Origin: Azospirillum lipoferum
GTDB lineage: Bacteria; Pseudomonadota; Alphaproteobacteria; Azospirillales; Azospirillaceae
Assembly: GCF_024170005.1 (NCBI RefSeq)
Contig: NZ_JALJXJ010000013.1
Location: 1 to 64,000, forward strand
Length of the DNA: 64,000 nt
Direction of reading: 5' to 3'
Within the stretch, counting starts at the first letter, position 1; the number at the start of each line of letters is the position of its first letter. The notes beneath the pieces are model-generated. The model saw only the letters and a list, made by a program, of their open reading frames with translations. It did no database searches and had not been told where the DNA came from. The position numbers and the translations under genes are program-made. This document shows positions 17,088 through 25,899 of this stretch, piece after piece.

Positions 17088-18441
17088 TCCCAAGGTGAAC
17101 CAAAATGATCCGGGCGCTAAGAGATGCGGACCTTGCCAGGGCAGCGAGCGCTCCGTAGCAGTTCAACCGCAATGACAGACCGGCGCCCGGCTGTGCGGAT
17201 CTGCGTTCTGCCACGCAAGCCGGCGCAATTACCACCGGCTCCGAGAGCTGTTCCCCTTCAAGCAACAATAGTGCGCTAAGGTCCTCCACTTGGCACGCAG
17301 CAGGCACCGGCCTAGCGGTCCCAGTCGGCCACAGATGCAGATGTATGAACTCATCGGCGTCCGACACCAGCCTAGCCACAGTCGACATGGGATCAACCAT
17401 TGATCCCGGCCAACCGGTCACCGCGCCGCCAGGTGCGACAGGAAGCGGTGGCGAAACAAGCGCGATTTGCAGACCCGCCGCTAGTGGGGGCAGGTTGGGC
17501 GGTGGCACATTCGTCCACAGGGCGCCAGAAAGCACTAAGGGCAGACGCCGGCTGTCCCCGCCCAGCACCGGGCTGATGCAGAACGCAGAAGGCTCGGCCC
17601 AGGGGTCGTGGCTAGGGCTGAACTCATCGGTAAGAAAGGAATGCAGCGGGTCAGGTAGTTGGACCGGATTGCCCGGTCCGGTGACGGCGGTCAGGTAAGC
17701 GCGCAGTCCGGAAGCCGTCGCCACTTGGTGAAATTCTCTTGGTGTCCGGTGCCAAGCGATAGCCGCCAACACCAACCGAACTAGGCGATCACGCAAAGGA
17801 GCGTGCTCCTCCAAGCGCCGCCGCTGGATCCAATCGCTCCGCGCATCCGCAAACACGGCCTGCACCGCCGCCCAGCCAGACTGCGCACGAAGGGTGTCCA
17901 GATTGTCGGAAATCCCAGCTTCGGCCAGAGTCTGGAGAAAGAGCAAGGCGGAGAACACCTCCAGGTCCCGCCCCGCGCGGAACAGCGGGGATTGCAGGTA
18001 CAAGGGTGTGCGGACATACCGAAAGTGGCGCTTACGGAGGTCTTCGAGTCCACCAGCGGGATCCGCAACAGATCCGAGAGGATCGTCCCCTATGCTCAAC
18101 AGCCGGGCTGGGATGAGATTGCCCTGAGCCCAGTCTGCCTGCGCCGCTGCCTCGTCCTCCTTAGACCAGAGTTCCCACCGCACGCATTCGGCGCCGGGAA
18201 CGCTGCCCTGGATGGCCTCCATAATCTGCCGTGTTTGTTTGGGTTGGCCGGAGTGAACGAGGTCGACGTCAGACAGAAAAGGCGTGAGCGAGAACAGGTC
18301 CGCCGGTCTGCCCCAAGCTGCGTTGTCCATCTGCATGACCAAGCGGGTGGCAACCCCGCCGCGGAGCCGGAAGCGCACCCCATGCGCCCGGCCAATCGCG
18401 GCGAGCGGTTGAAGCTGTGCGATGTCGTAGATCGTCGGCAT
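17080..18441 (-). CDS. Putative nucleotidyltransferase-fold protein coupled to a lipase
   Basis: A 453-residue protein. Near the N-terminus FRLRGGVATRLV (residues 24-35) is followed by PFLSDVDLVHSG (54-65). The Gly-Gly then Ser-Asp-x-Asp layout fits a Pol-beta-type nucleotidyltransferase core, with an insertion between the motifs. The middle is helical (RHFRYVRTPLYLQSPLFRAG; FSALLFLQTLAEAG), and the C-terminal ~190 residues are Pro-rich and beta-like. It is first in an operon, with ggag about 10 nt before ATG 18441, and it overlaps the hydrolase gene. The overall family is unknown to me. It is not a standard CD-NTase as far as I can judge, but the pairing with a lipase-like protein resembles anti-phage nucleotide-signalling operons. 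Confidence 0.55.
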   Translation of the reverse strand: MPTIYDIAQLQPLAAIGRAHGVRFRLRGGVATRLVMQMDNAAWGRPADLFSLTPFLSDVDLVHSGQPKQTRQIMEAIQGSVPGAECVRWELWSKEDEAAAQADWAQGNLIPARLLSIGDDPLGSVADPAGGLEDLRKRHFRYVRTPLYLQSPLFRAGRDLEVFSALLFLQTLAEAGISDNLDTLRAQSGWAAVQAVFADARSDWIQRRRLEEHAPLRDRLVRLVLAAIAWHRTPREFHQVATASGLRAYLTAVTGPGNPVQLPDPLHSFLTDEFSPSHDPWAEPSAFCISPVLGGDSRRLPLVLSGALWTNVPPPNLPPLAAGLQIALVSPPLPVAPGGAVTGWPGSMVDPMSTVARLVSDADEFIHLHLWPTGTARPVPAACQVEDLSALLLLEGEQLSEPVVIAPACVAERRSAQPGAGLSLRLNCYGALAALARSASLSARIILVHLGNG

Positions 18442-18710
18442 GAGCTGGTCTCCGTTTCCTGGACAGGTTTACGGCTGGGATAAGCTCGGTTTAGTCTTGT
18501 GTTATGCCGTCAATCTGATCCGTTCTCGCTTGCAATCATTAACCGTAGCACATCTTGCCGCAGGCTGCTCGGGTCGCGCGAAAGTGTTGCCATGGGATTC
18601 GCGCAAACGCTAAGGATCGTCGTGGTGCGCTGCCCCTCGGTATCGTTCCACTGATAGATCCAACCTCGGAGAGCCGCGACTCCTGCACCGCCTCAGCCGC
18701 GGCAGACCTC

Positions 18711-18962
18711 CTAGGCTTTCAACTCAGCAAGGCGCTGCAAGACGGCTTCTTCCCGGACGCCCTCCGCTCGAGCATCAGTCCAGGCGTCCCCGCAGGCGCC
18801 GCACGTGGTGACAGGGACCTGCACATCGACGGTCGCCATTAGGACGCCCCCAGGTCCATAGGGGAAACGGACCGCCTGTGTTTCTACGCTGTGGACGAGG
18901 TTTGGGCTCCCGCACTTCGGGGAGAGCTTGTCGAGGGGTTCCCCGAAGTCCGTGTTCAACAT
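18711..18962 (-). CDS. Small YgiT/MqsA-like zinc-ribbon protein
   Basis: An 83-residue protein from ATG 18962 (MLNTDFGEPLDKL). The layout is that of YgiT-type zinc-finger antitoxin N-domains: a first knuckle (SPKCGSPN), a central beta region ending in VDVQVPVTTCGACGDAWTDA (second knuckle CxxC), and a short C-terminal helix (REEAVLQRLAELK). The first knuckle reads S-P-K-C rather than C-P-K-C, so one zinc ligand seems to be lost by a TGC to TCC-type change, or is replaced. No HTH domain or toxin neighbour is evident. The gene at 19122 on the same strand lies 159 nt upstream. Confidence 0.55.
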   Translation of the reverse strand: MLNTDFGEPLDKLSPKCGSPNLVHSVETQAVRFPYGPGGVLMATVDVQVPVTTCGACGDAWTDARAEGVREEAVLQRLAELKA

Positions 18963-19121
18963 CACTTTCTGTTTTTCCTTTACGGGTATCGAGCGCAGGC
19001 GGTCTCGGCGACGGCCCCGCCGGCCCATTATCGCCGGCCAAGCGAACTACTCCAAGCTCATGGAGAGGCTGTCGGCTTATTTCAGGCGGCAATGCCCTCC
19101 TATTGTGGATGATGTGCCTGG

Positions 19122-19499
19122 TCACTTCCCGCTCGTGTCCAGTTCCGCCAGCAAGTTGCGACCGGGCTGCGTGATTGTAACGAAATTATCCGGATCGTCT
19201 TCGAGCAACCCTTGATATTGGAATGCGCTGCCGCACTGCTTTTTGATGGCGACCAGCCCGCGCGAGCGCAGGCGATATATGGTGGCGACCACCTCCTCAC
19301 CGGGAATGCCAGGTACAGTCACGGCGATCACCCGCGGCATATCGTTTCCTAGGGTGCGAAGCACGAGGATCTCACCTAGCGTGATGTCCTCGCCGATGCC
19401 GACAGCTACACGCTCCACCCCGCGCGCATCGGGCAGTTTCTGCGTCTTGAGGTACCCACCGAATTCCGGTGTTGTCAACTTGACCAACCAAGGGCGCAA
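19122..19499 (-). CDS. Unknown protein, possibly N-terminally truncated by IS6
   Basis: A 125-residue frame from TTG 19499, reading LRPWLVKLTTPEFGGYLKTQ. The C-terminal part (EEVVATIYRLRSRGLVAIKK ... DNFVTITQPGRNLLAEL) looks like a winged-helix: helix, recognition-type helix and wing. The frame is closed by a TAA immediately upstream of the TTG. The IS6 copy begins only ~24 nt further, so the natural start may have been lost. Coding is plausible but the product is unidentified. Confidence 0.45.
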   Translation of the reverse strand: MRPWLVKLTTPEFGGYLKTQKLPDARGVERVAVGIGEDITLGEILVLRTLGNDMPRVIAVTVPGIPGEEVVATIYRLRSRGLVAIKKQCGSAFQYQGLLEDDPDNFVTITQPGRNLLAELDTSGK

Positions 19500-19522
19500 T
19501 TAGGACGAGCAGCCCCGCTGCT

Positions 19523-20293
19523 GGGTCGTTGGTCAGCTGACCTGGGCGAGGCCGGTCACCTCGCGCCAAGCGGCGAGGGCGCAATTGCGGGCGGTGCGGT
19601 ACTCGGAAGCAGAGATCAGGTGGCGGCGCAGTTGGAAGTGAGTGTGGATCCGGCTGTGGATGGAGAGAAACCGCTGGGCCTGCCGGGAGGATTTGAACCG
19701 CTTCATCTGCTGCTCGCGCTGCCGGGTCGGCTGATGCGAGACTTCGCAGCGATTATTCAGGTATCGGCACTGCCTGTGTTCGCTGCCGAGCTTCATCTCC
19801 CTCTTCGCTGCCGCGTAGGATTTCAGCTTGTCGGTCACCAAGACACGCGGGGCATAGCGCAGCTCCTTCAGCAGCTTGCGGAAGAAACGCTTGGCCGCCT
19901 TCGTGTTGCGCCGGCTCTGGACCAGGATGTCCAGCACCACCCCGTTCTGGTCGATAGCGCGCCACAGGTAGTGCTGTTTGCCGCGGATGCGGATGAAAAC
20001 CTCGTCCAGGAACCACTTGTCGCCCGGCTTGGGCCCGCGCCGCTTGAGGGTGTTGGCGAAGTCGCGCCCGAACCGGAGCCCCCATTCCCGGATGGTCTCA
20101 TAACTGACCTCGATGCCGCGCGCCGCCAGCATCAGCTCGACTTCGCGCAGGCTCAGGCTGAAGCAGTGGTACCGCCACACCGCTTCGCTGATGATCTCGG
20201 CCGGAAAGCGGAAACCGCGATAGGGATTGGACGTCGTGCTCATGCTGGCCAACCTGCCATGCCAGAGCGGCCAACGCCAACCTGACAACGCCC
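19523..20293 (-). mobile_element. IS6-family insertion sequence, complete copy
   Basis: About 771 nt containing a single transposase gene. Imperfect terminal inverted repeats are visible: left, reading inward, GGGTCGTTGGTCAGCTGACC at 19523; right, reading inward on the minus strand, GGGCGTTGTCAGGTTGGC ending at 20293. No matching 8-bp direct repeats flank it (ccgctgct versus ccaggagg). That is common after IS6 cointegrate resolution or an adjacent deletion. To its right the IS1182 fragment starts abruptly, so this IS (or its adjacent deletion) truncated that element. Boundaries are read by eye. Confidence 0.7.
19533..20243 (-). CDS. IS6-family DDE transposase
   Basis: A 236-residue transposase from ATG 20243 (MSTTSNPYRGFRFPAEIISE). 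It contains the HTH-like VWRYHCFSLSLREVELMLAA and the DDE core: D in GDKWFLDEVFIRIRGKQHYLW, D in RVLVTDKLKSYAAA, and E in the C-terminal NRCEVSHQPTRQRE, with the typical K/R-rich QMKRFKSSRQAQRFLS. Length matches the family (about 230-240). The longer open frame upstream is only antisense to the neighbouring IS1182 fragment, so it is excluded. The gene looks intact and the element may be active. Confidence 0.92.
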   Translation of the reverse strand: MSTTSNPYRGFRFPAEIISEAVWRYHCFSLSLREVELMLAARGIEVSYETIREWGLRFGRDFANTLKRRGPKPGDKWFLDEVFIRIRGKQHYLWRAIDQNGVVLDILVQSRRNTKAAKRFFRKLLKELRYAPRVLVTDKLKSYAAAKREMKLGSEHRQCRYLNNRCEVSHQPTRQREQQMKRFKSSRQAQRFLSIHSRIHTHFQLRRHLISASEYRTARNCALAAWREVTGLAQVS

Positions 20294-20900
20294 CCAGGAG
20301 GGCTTCGGGCTTTATCCCGAGCGGCTCGCCGCCGACAGCGCCTACGGCTCGGCCGAGATGCTGGGCTGGCTGGTTCATGAGCGCGGGATCGAGCCGCACA
20401 TCCCGGTCTTCGACAAATCCGAACGCCGCGACGGGACCTTCGAACGGGCCGATTTCACCTACGATCACGAGGCCGACGCCTATGTCTGCCCCACCGGCAA
20501 GGAGCTTCGACCGCGGCAGAAGACCTATCGGACGCCGCGCCCGCTTGCCGACACGGACGGTATGATTCGCTACCGCGCCAGCACGCTGGACTGCGCGCCC
20601 TGTCCGCTCAAGCCGCGCTGCTGTCCGAACACGCCGGCGCGCAAGGTTCCGCGCTCCATTCACGAAGGGGCCCGCGATCTGGCGCGCGCCATCGCCGCCA
20701 CCGACGCCTACGCCACCTCGCGGCGCGAGCGGAAGAAGGTCGAGATGCTGTTCGCCCACCTCAAACGCATCCTGAGGCTGGATCGCCTGCGATTGAGGGG
20801 GCCGAACGGGGCGCGCGACGAATTCCACCTCGCGGCCGCCGCCCAGAACCTCCGCAAGCTCGCCAAGCTCATCCCGATGCCGGAACCCAAGCCGGCATGA
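20294..20900 (+). pseudogene. IS1182-family transposase, C-terminal fragment
   Basis: The frame from about 20295 (QEGFGLYPERLAADSAYGSA) runs to the stop at 20900. It contains the third-acid region and the family C-terminus RRERKKVEMLFAHLKRILRL with RDEFHLAAAAQNLRKLAKL. The first ~250 residues of the transposase are missing because the IS6 copy abuts at 20293. The zinc-binding-like CAPCPLKPRCCPN is also typical. Non-functional remnant. Confidence 0.85.
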
Positions 20901-21527
20901 GAGGAATTCCCCCGCTGACCCTTCGCCGGCACCCGACTTTTTCAACGATATCGACCCGAAGCGGACGTTCCAAGGCGAACGGTCGGAGCCGCTTTCGTTA
21001 TAATCAGTGGGGGCGCGAACGCGCAGCCACGCTCAAGCTCGCGCCGCATTCTCGGATCCCTGACAATTTGCCCACTTTCGTGTAATGACCCCCTAACGTG
21101 ATTTTTCGCCCATTCTACATCGTGACCCCAAGAGGCGATCTGACAGCCCGAGCGCAAGGATGCCCTGCCAACCCAAACCAGGATCCTCTCGAACTTGAGG
21201 TCGTTCCTCAAGTGGACTGGTCGCGGGTGGGGCACATTTCTATCTAGAGATGGTCGATCTGGATGTTAGACGTGATCCCTTTTGTCCGATCGTGGGTCGA
21301 CGCGAGCGTGGCGACGCGCGTTGTCGCTTTCTCCTGATAATTTTCATTGAAAGATTTGAGCGTCAAATATCCCTGATCGCATAGCGCAAGAGGGACCGAG
21401 CCCTCTGCTAAAACCAATAAAAACAGCCGACTAGCTTCCAGGAAAGGTTTGAATTGCAAACTTCGTCGATCAAGGTTCACTAGGCCGTGTCGGCAAAGGG
21501 GTAGCGGGTTGAAGGAACGTTCCCCAT
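20901..21527. other. IS debris and intergenic DNA
   Basis: This follows the IS1182 fragment. It holds one copy of the 22-nt direct repeat (21073-21095) and an AT-richer stretch with no supported gene. The minus-strand frame at 21244-21564 has no recognisable product and no good start. Confidence 0.4.
21073..21095 (+). repeat. Direct repeat copy 1 flanking the IS5 fragment
   Basis: cactttcgtgtaatgacccc followed by ccta. It matches the copy at 22150 apart from one substitution and one extra C. The pair brackets the segment containing the IS5-family remnant, so these may be the ends of a now decayed element. Confidence 0.6.
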
Positions 21528-22006
21528 TTGTGCTGGATGGGACGTTACGATCTGACTGATGCACAATGGGAGCGGCTGGAGCCGCACCTTCCTCCCGAAA
21601 AACCTCGCACTGGACGGTCGAACCACTCTCACCGGCGGATGATCAACGGCATGCTGTGGATCGCCCGCAGCGGAGCGCCATGGCGGGATTTGCCGGAGCG
21701 CTATGGGACGTTCGGCACGGTGTCGAGCCGGTTCTACCGCTGGCGCCGCGCCGGCCTCTGGCAGCGCATCCTGGAAGCCTTGCAGGCCCGTGCCGACCGC
21801 CAGGGCCGGGTGGACTGGAGCCTGCACTTCGTGGACAGCACCGTGGTCCGCGCTCATCAGCACGCGGCTGGCGCCCGGAAGGCCAGCGGCAAAAAAGGGG
21901 ATCGACGGTGAGGCGCTGGGCCGCTCGCGCGGTGGCTTCTCGACCAAGCTCCACATCCGCGCCGAAGGTCTCGGCAAGCCGGTAACCTTCACTTTGACTG
22001 ACGAAA
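21528..22006 (+). pseudogene. IS5-family (IS427-type) transposase fragment with programmed frameshift
   Basis: OrfA from ~21537 reads MGRYDLTDAQWERLEPHLPP ... INGMLWIARSGAPWRDLPER ... LHFVDSTVVRAHQHAAG, including the first catalytic Asp. At 21891-21900 a slippery aaaaaagggg lies at the junction with the next frame, which continues as KGIDGEALGRSRGGFSTKLH. This is the standard programmed shift of IS427-type IS5 elements. Homology ends at ~21996 (GKPVTFTLT), before the remaining catalytic residues, so the element is truncated and inactive. Confidence 0.82.
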
Positions 22007-22149
22007 GTCGGAGGAAGGGGGGCGGCGAGGTGTGCCATGGGGCACCTGTGGTGTTGTCGGACGTTGACCAGCCAACAACCTTTTGCAGGCGGTATTGCGA
22101 CGTCCGCGCATGACAGGACAAGCGTCCCAAAATGCGCAAAGTCGAAGAT

Positions 22150-22171
22150 CACTTTCGTGTAGTGACCCCTA
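22150..22171 (+). repeat. Direct repeat copy 2 flanking the IS5 fragment
   Basis: cactttcgtgtagtgacccc followed by ta; pairs with 21073-21095. The two copies are ~1.08 kb apart in the same orientation. Confidence 0.6.
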
Positions 22172-22307
22172 AAGGGAGGTGGAGACGCTGCCTACCACAG
22201 CGATCCCATTCGTGCAACAGCCCGTCAAACTCTCGAACTCAGCGAGACCCTTCTATACCTGCATGGCTCCGACACCGCTACCTTCCGACGAATTATGCGT
22301 CAACGTC

Positions 22308-24689
22308 CTACCAGAGGTGAGATATCCAATACCAGAAGGCACGGCCCATGTACTCGCGCGGCGAACGGATCGTCACCTTGAGCGCAACCTCATCGATCAT
22401 GATGTTGCCGTCTCTATCCCGAAGGCGGACCCGGAAGGTGAACGTTCCAGCCTTTTTCGGTTCGCCGCCGATGTTCCAGTAGGCGAGGCTGTCGTCGGGC
22501 GGCGCCTTCTTGAGGCCGTCCGGCAGGGCTCCGCCGACGACCTCCGCAAAACCGGGCATCTGGCCCAGAGTGTATTGCTTGTGCACTGCGCCACTGGGCA
22601 GCACGCAGAATTGTCCGCTCTCATGACATTGTGCGTAACCGCTGAAGTAAGCCTCGATATCGCGCCATGTCTTCAGCTCCCTCAACACGCCCGCAGTGCC
22701 GCGCGCAAGCGTTTCAGGGAGGATCATCACCTTGACCTCCTTGCTGTCCACGCGGTTGGTGTCGTCTGAAACGAACACGGTGAGAACATGCTCGCCGGGC
22801 GCCTCGGGCAGCCCCTCGAGCTCTCCCTCGCTGTTGATCGTTAGCCAGCTGGCGGCGCTGCGGTGAGCGAGGTCCCAGCGCAAGGTGCCGATGCCGCCGG
22901 TGGCGAACAGCTTTTCCCGGAACGCTGTGCCGGCCCGCTGAACAAAGGTGTCGGGCGATTTGATCTCCAGCGGTTCGGGCACCAGGAGCGGAATCCGCGT
23001 CGGCGCGCTCGGGTGGCCCTGGGAGTCCCGCGCCTGCACCTCGATGTCGAATGCGGCCGGCGCCGTGGGCGAGCCCTCAAGGGTGAGAATGCCGCCGTTC
23101 CGGACCTCCTTCAGCCAGTCGATGCTTTGCGGAATCCTCACGTCGTAGGCATAGGGCGGGTTGCCGCCGTACGCGGCCACGGACAGGCGTAGGGCGCCGC
23201 CCGTGCCGAAGTCGCCGGACGTGGAGGAGACGAGGCGGACCTCCGGAGGGACCACGCGGATCGTGAAATATTGAGTGTCCTCGTCCTCGTCCTCGCTCCT
23301 GGCGGTGACCCGGACGTTCGTCGTTCCCGGACGCAGGAGCCGGGGGTCGTCCTGGGGAAGGATCCGGTTGTCGACGCTCGTGAGACCGAGCGAATCGCCG
23401 GTGAACTCAACGGTCCACCCGATCTTGCCGCGCCCGCCGACCGCCGAGAAGACGATGTCTCGAAGGCCCTCGCCGATGATGAAAGGGGTATCGGCAATCG
23501 ACTCGGGCTTTGTGGTGATCTTGACGGTTTCCCGATCCGGGCGTCCGGCTGAAATAAGGCTGAACGAGATCGACCGCCCGTCCGTCCGTCCACTGCGCCG
23601 GTCCTGGACGGCGATGGTGACGCGATAGTCCTCCTTATCCACTTTGCCCAGCACCTTGGGGCTGACATTGCCGCGGAGGACACCCGTCACCCCGTTGAAG
23701 ACGATGCCCGGAGGCAGCTTCCCGTCCATGTGCCAGATCAGTGGCGCCTCCCCGCTGGCAGCGGATAGCGCGACCTCGTAATCAAGGCCGGCTACGATGT
23801 CCGGCAGCCGCTCGGTGATCACGGTGGGCGCCGCGTAGGGAACGGGGCGATCCTGGACCTGCACTTCGAACTGGGCCTGGGACAATCCTTGGTGATCCGT
23901 GACAAAGACCGTGAGGTGGAGCACACCCCTGTACCGCGGCCACCAACTCAGCTGCCCGTTCTCCTTGTCCATATCGAGGTCCGGGACGTCCGAGAAGGTT
24001 CCCGTCGCTTGGGCCAGCAGCGCCCCCTTGGCCTCCCAACGACGGCCTTTCACCGGGGCGATGTCGCCGAACTGGTATTCGAACCGCTCTCCCACATAGG
24101 CGGTCGGCAGCCGCTTGCCCTGGACCGTCGGCGCCGCGACGGTCAGAGGCGGCCACAGCTTGAGTGCCAGCGTCTGGCGGACGTGGATCCGGTTTCGCGG
24201 GGGCGGAGCGTCGGGAGCCGCCACGCCGATGCCAGCGCCGGATTCCGTCAATGTCTCGGTGCCGTCCAGGCTTTCGACTTCCACGTCGAAGCAGTAGTGG
24301 AGCGGCATTTCCAATCGGCCGCCGCCGGCGTCGAGCCTGAGTTGGGGCGTTCCCTCCAAATGCCCGTCAGCGCGCAACGCCAGTCCGGGGGGAAGGCCGG
24401 TGCGCGGCTTTCCCTCAGCGCATTTCGTCCGGTCGCGGGGATCGTCGACAAGTGTCCAACGGTAGCTGCCAGTGCCGCCCTGGGCGGCGAGGGGGAAGGA
24501 AACGGGCTGACCCAGGTGTATTGGCGGAAGATTGGCTGTTACGATCCTGAGCGGATAGTGGAGGATCAGTTCCTCCTGATCGCCGCGCTCAAACATGGTG
24601 AGCATGACGAAAAGCAGCGCGCCCAATGCGCACGCGAACATGTCGACAAATGACATGGTCACGCCGGAGGATCCGTGACTCAGCCGCAT
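22308..24689 (-). CDS. MotB/ZorB-like membrane anchor with very large Ig-like periplasmic region
   Basis: A 793-residue protein beginning MRLSHGSSGVTMSFVDMF. One transmembrane segment (SFVDMFACALGALLFVMLTM, about 13-32) carries an Asp at its start, as the proton-binding helix of MotB/ExbD/ZorB does. The remaining ~750 residues are predicted outside the cytoplasm and consist of repeated putative-Ig/cadherin-like units with the hallmark phrase G.LPPGL....G.L.G.P (for example TGLPPGLALRADGHLEGTP; DGKLPPGIVFNGVTGVLRG; LTINSEGELEGLPEAPGEH). No OmpA-type peptidoglycan-binding domain is seen, unlike MotB and ZorB. It lies 45 nt downstream of the MotA/ExbB-like gene, the pairing expected of a 5:2 proton channel. 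Putative stator with an unusual extracellular part. Confidence 0.75.
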   Translation of the reverse strand: MRLSHGSSGVTMSFVDMFACALGALLFVMLTMFERGDQEELILHYPLRIVTANLPPIHLGQPVSFPLAAQGGTGSYRWTLVDDPRDRTKCAEGKPRTGLPPGLALRADGHLEGTPQLRLDAGGGRLEMPLHYCFDVEVESLDGTETLTESGAGIGVAAPDAPPPRNRIHVRQTLALKLWPPLTVAAPTVQGKRLPTAYVGERFEYQFGDIAPVKGRRWEAKGALLAQATGTFSDVPDLDMDKENGQLSWWPRYRGVLHLTVFVTDHQGLSQAQFEVQVQDRPVPYAAPTVITERLPDIVAGLDYEVALSAASGEAPLIWHMDGKLPPGIVFNGVTGVLRGNVSPKVLGKVDKEDYRVTIAVQDRRSGRTDGRSISFSLISAGRPDRETVKITTKPESIADTPFIIGEGLRDIVFSAVGGRGKIGWTVEFTGDSLGLTSVDNRILPQDDPRLLRPGTTNVRVTARSEDEDEDTQYFTIRVVPPEVRLVSSTSGDFGTGGALRLSVAAYGGNPPYAYDVRIPQSIDWLKEVRNGGILTLEGSPTAPAAFDIEVQARDSQGHPSAPTRIPLLVPEPLEIKSPDTFVQRAGTAFREKLFATGGIGTLRWDLAHRSAASWLTINSEGELEGLPEAPGEHVLTVFVSDDTNRVDSKEVKVMILPETLARGTAGVLRELKTWRDIEAYFSGYAQCHESGQFCVLPSGAVHKQYTLGQMPGFAEVVGGALPDGLKKAPPDDSLAYWNIGGEPKKAGTFTFRVRLRDRDGNIMIDEVALKVTIRSPREYMGRAFWYWISHLW

Positions 24690-24734
24690 CGCCTGTTGTC
24701 CTCTGCTGTCCAGTCGGAGAATGCGGCTCTGCCG

Positions 24735-25607
24735 TCAACCCTGCTCCGGAGCTCCCGGATCGTTCTTCAGAACGCTGCGCGCAACGACCTCATGAAGAAG
24801 CCAGTTCTCCAGCAGCGCAAAGAGGCGGCCGGCCTTGTGTTCGACCAGCCCGTTGCCGAGTGTGACGAGGATGGTCGCCGACAGCGCCACAAAAGTCGCG
24901 TCGAAGGCGATGCCCAGTTGCCGGGTCGTCGGCGAGAGAAGAGTGAAGCCGGAACGCTCCGTGAAGGAGGCGATGCCGCTCGATATGCCCGACACGGTTC
25001 CCAAGAACCCGACCGACGGAATCACCCAAAATATGGTGCGCGGCCAGACCATCTGATGCTCCGCATGGTCCTTGAGACGCTGCATGAACTTTTCGATCTG
25101 TACGGTCACGTAGCCGTAATCGCCGGTCGAACGCAGGATGCCGACCAACTCATGCACCCTCATCCACAAGGTCTTGGTGGTAGCGTCCTGCGCCATCAGG
25201 GATTCGCGCGCAGCGATCGTTTCGACGGCACGGAGGAACACCGGATTTGACGCCGAGGCGCTCCGGCCGCCGACGGAGGGAGCGGCGGCGGGCTGCCGCG
25301 CGTCGCGTTCCAGTTCCCAGACATCCTCGGGAAAGGCCCGGAGCGTACGGGCGAACGATTCATGCTGCCGGTTGAGGCTGCCTAGGGCTGACAGTGACTG
25401 CCTGGTCGCAATGCCGAGCAGCAAAAGGCTCGCCAGATTAAACCACGGCCCTTCCATGTGGATGGACCAAGGAAGACCGAACCAGCGCTCGACCGAACGA
25501 AAGCTGATGGCCGCCCAAAGGATCGCAAGGGAGCCGAACAGCGCCACATCCAAGACGGTCCAGGCGATCCTGCCGAAGGCGCGGCGCAGACGATCGAGAA
25601 CAGACAT
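24735..25607 (-). CDS. MotA/TolQ/ExbB-type proton-channel protein
   Basis: A 290-residue inner-membrane protein from ATG 25607, preceded by GGAGG at good spacing. Upstream in-frame starts are rejected for that reason. Predicted TMs: AWTVLDVALFGSLAILWAAI (~16-36), FNLASLLLLGIATRQSL (~55-72), WVIPSVGFLGTVSGISSGIA (~195-215), GIAFDATFVALSATILVTLG (~232-252). The last two carry the MotA/ExbB signature (P-x-x-GFLGTVxG, and the A-x-x-AT-x-x-G-L helix). A cytoplasmic domain lies between TM2 and TM3. It should form a pentamer around the MotB-like dimer encoded next and use ion flow to drive motion. It is divergent from the HEAT-repeat gene 292 nt away. It is not a flagellar MotA by context, since no flagellar gene is present. 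Confidence 0.85.
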   Translation of the reverse strand: MSVLDRLRRAFGRIAWTVLDVALFGSLAILWAAISFRSVERWFGLPWSIHMEGPWFNLASLLLLGIATRQSLSALGSLNRQHESFARTLRAFPEDVWELERDARQPAAAPSVGGRSASASNPVFLRAVETIAARESLMAQDATTKTLWMRVHELVGILRSTGDYGYVTVQIEKFMQRLKDHAEHQMVWPRTIFWVIPSVGFLGTVSGISSGIASFTERSGFTLLSPTTRQLGIAFDATFVALSATILVTLGNGLVEHKAGRLFALLENWLLHEVVARSVLKNDPGAPEQG

Positions 25608-25899
25608 GCGGGTCACCTCCCTGGCGGGCCAGACGTACATGGGACTTCGCAGCGCCGTCGGCCCTCATCGCCGTTGGCGGACGAGAGACGTTGCCACGTC
25701 CGCATGACATCGGTACGATTTATAAATGATTTATGCAATCGATAATAAGATGCTCTGTTAAAGGCGACGCGAAAAATTGTATTATATATCATTTCTTCCT
25801 TGCTTCACGTGCAGCTGAGAGTGCCCGCCATAGGTGATCGCTCTTCCGCACGTCGAGCAGGGGGCATGCCGGCCCAAGCCGCCTGACGAGGAGGTCTCC
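25608..25899. promoter_or_regulatory. Divergent promoter region between the channel operon and the HEAT/Sel1 operon
   Basis: This 292-nt gap separates divergent starts at 25607 (minus) and 25900 (plus). It contains a distinctly AT-rich block around 25715-25800 (for example gatttataaatgatttatgc), the only such stretch in this cluster, so both operons are likely to be transcribed from it and could be co-regulated. Exact boxes could not be assigned. Shine-Dalgarno sites GGAGG (minus) and gaggaggt (plus) lie at its edges. Confidence 0.55.

Noticed and set aside
16077..18441. Calling the NTase-lipase pair a CBASS operon
   Set aside because: The NTase motif has an atypical GG and a long insertion before SDxD, and no Cap2/Cap3 genes are present; kept only as a hypothesis.
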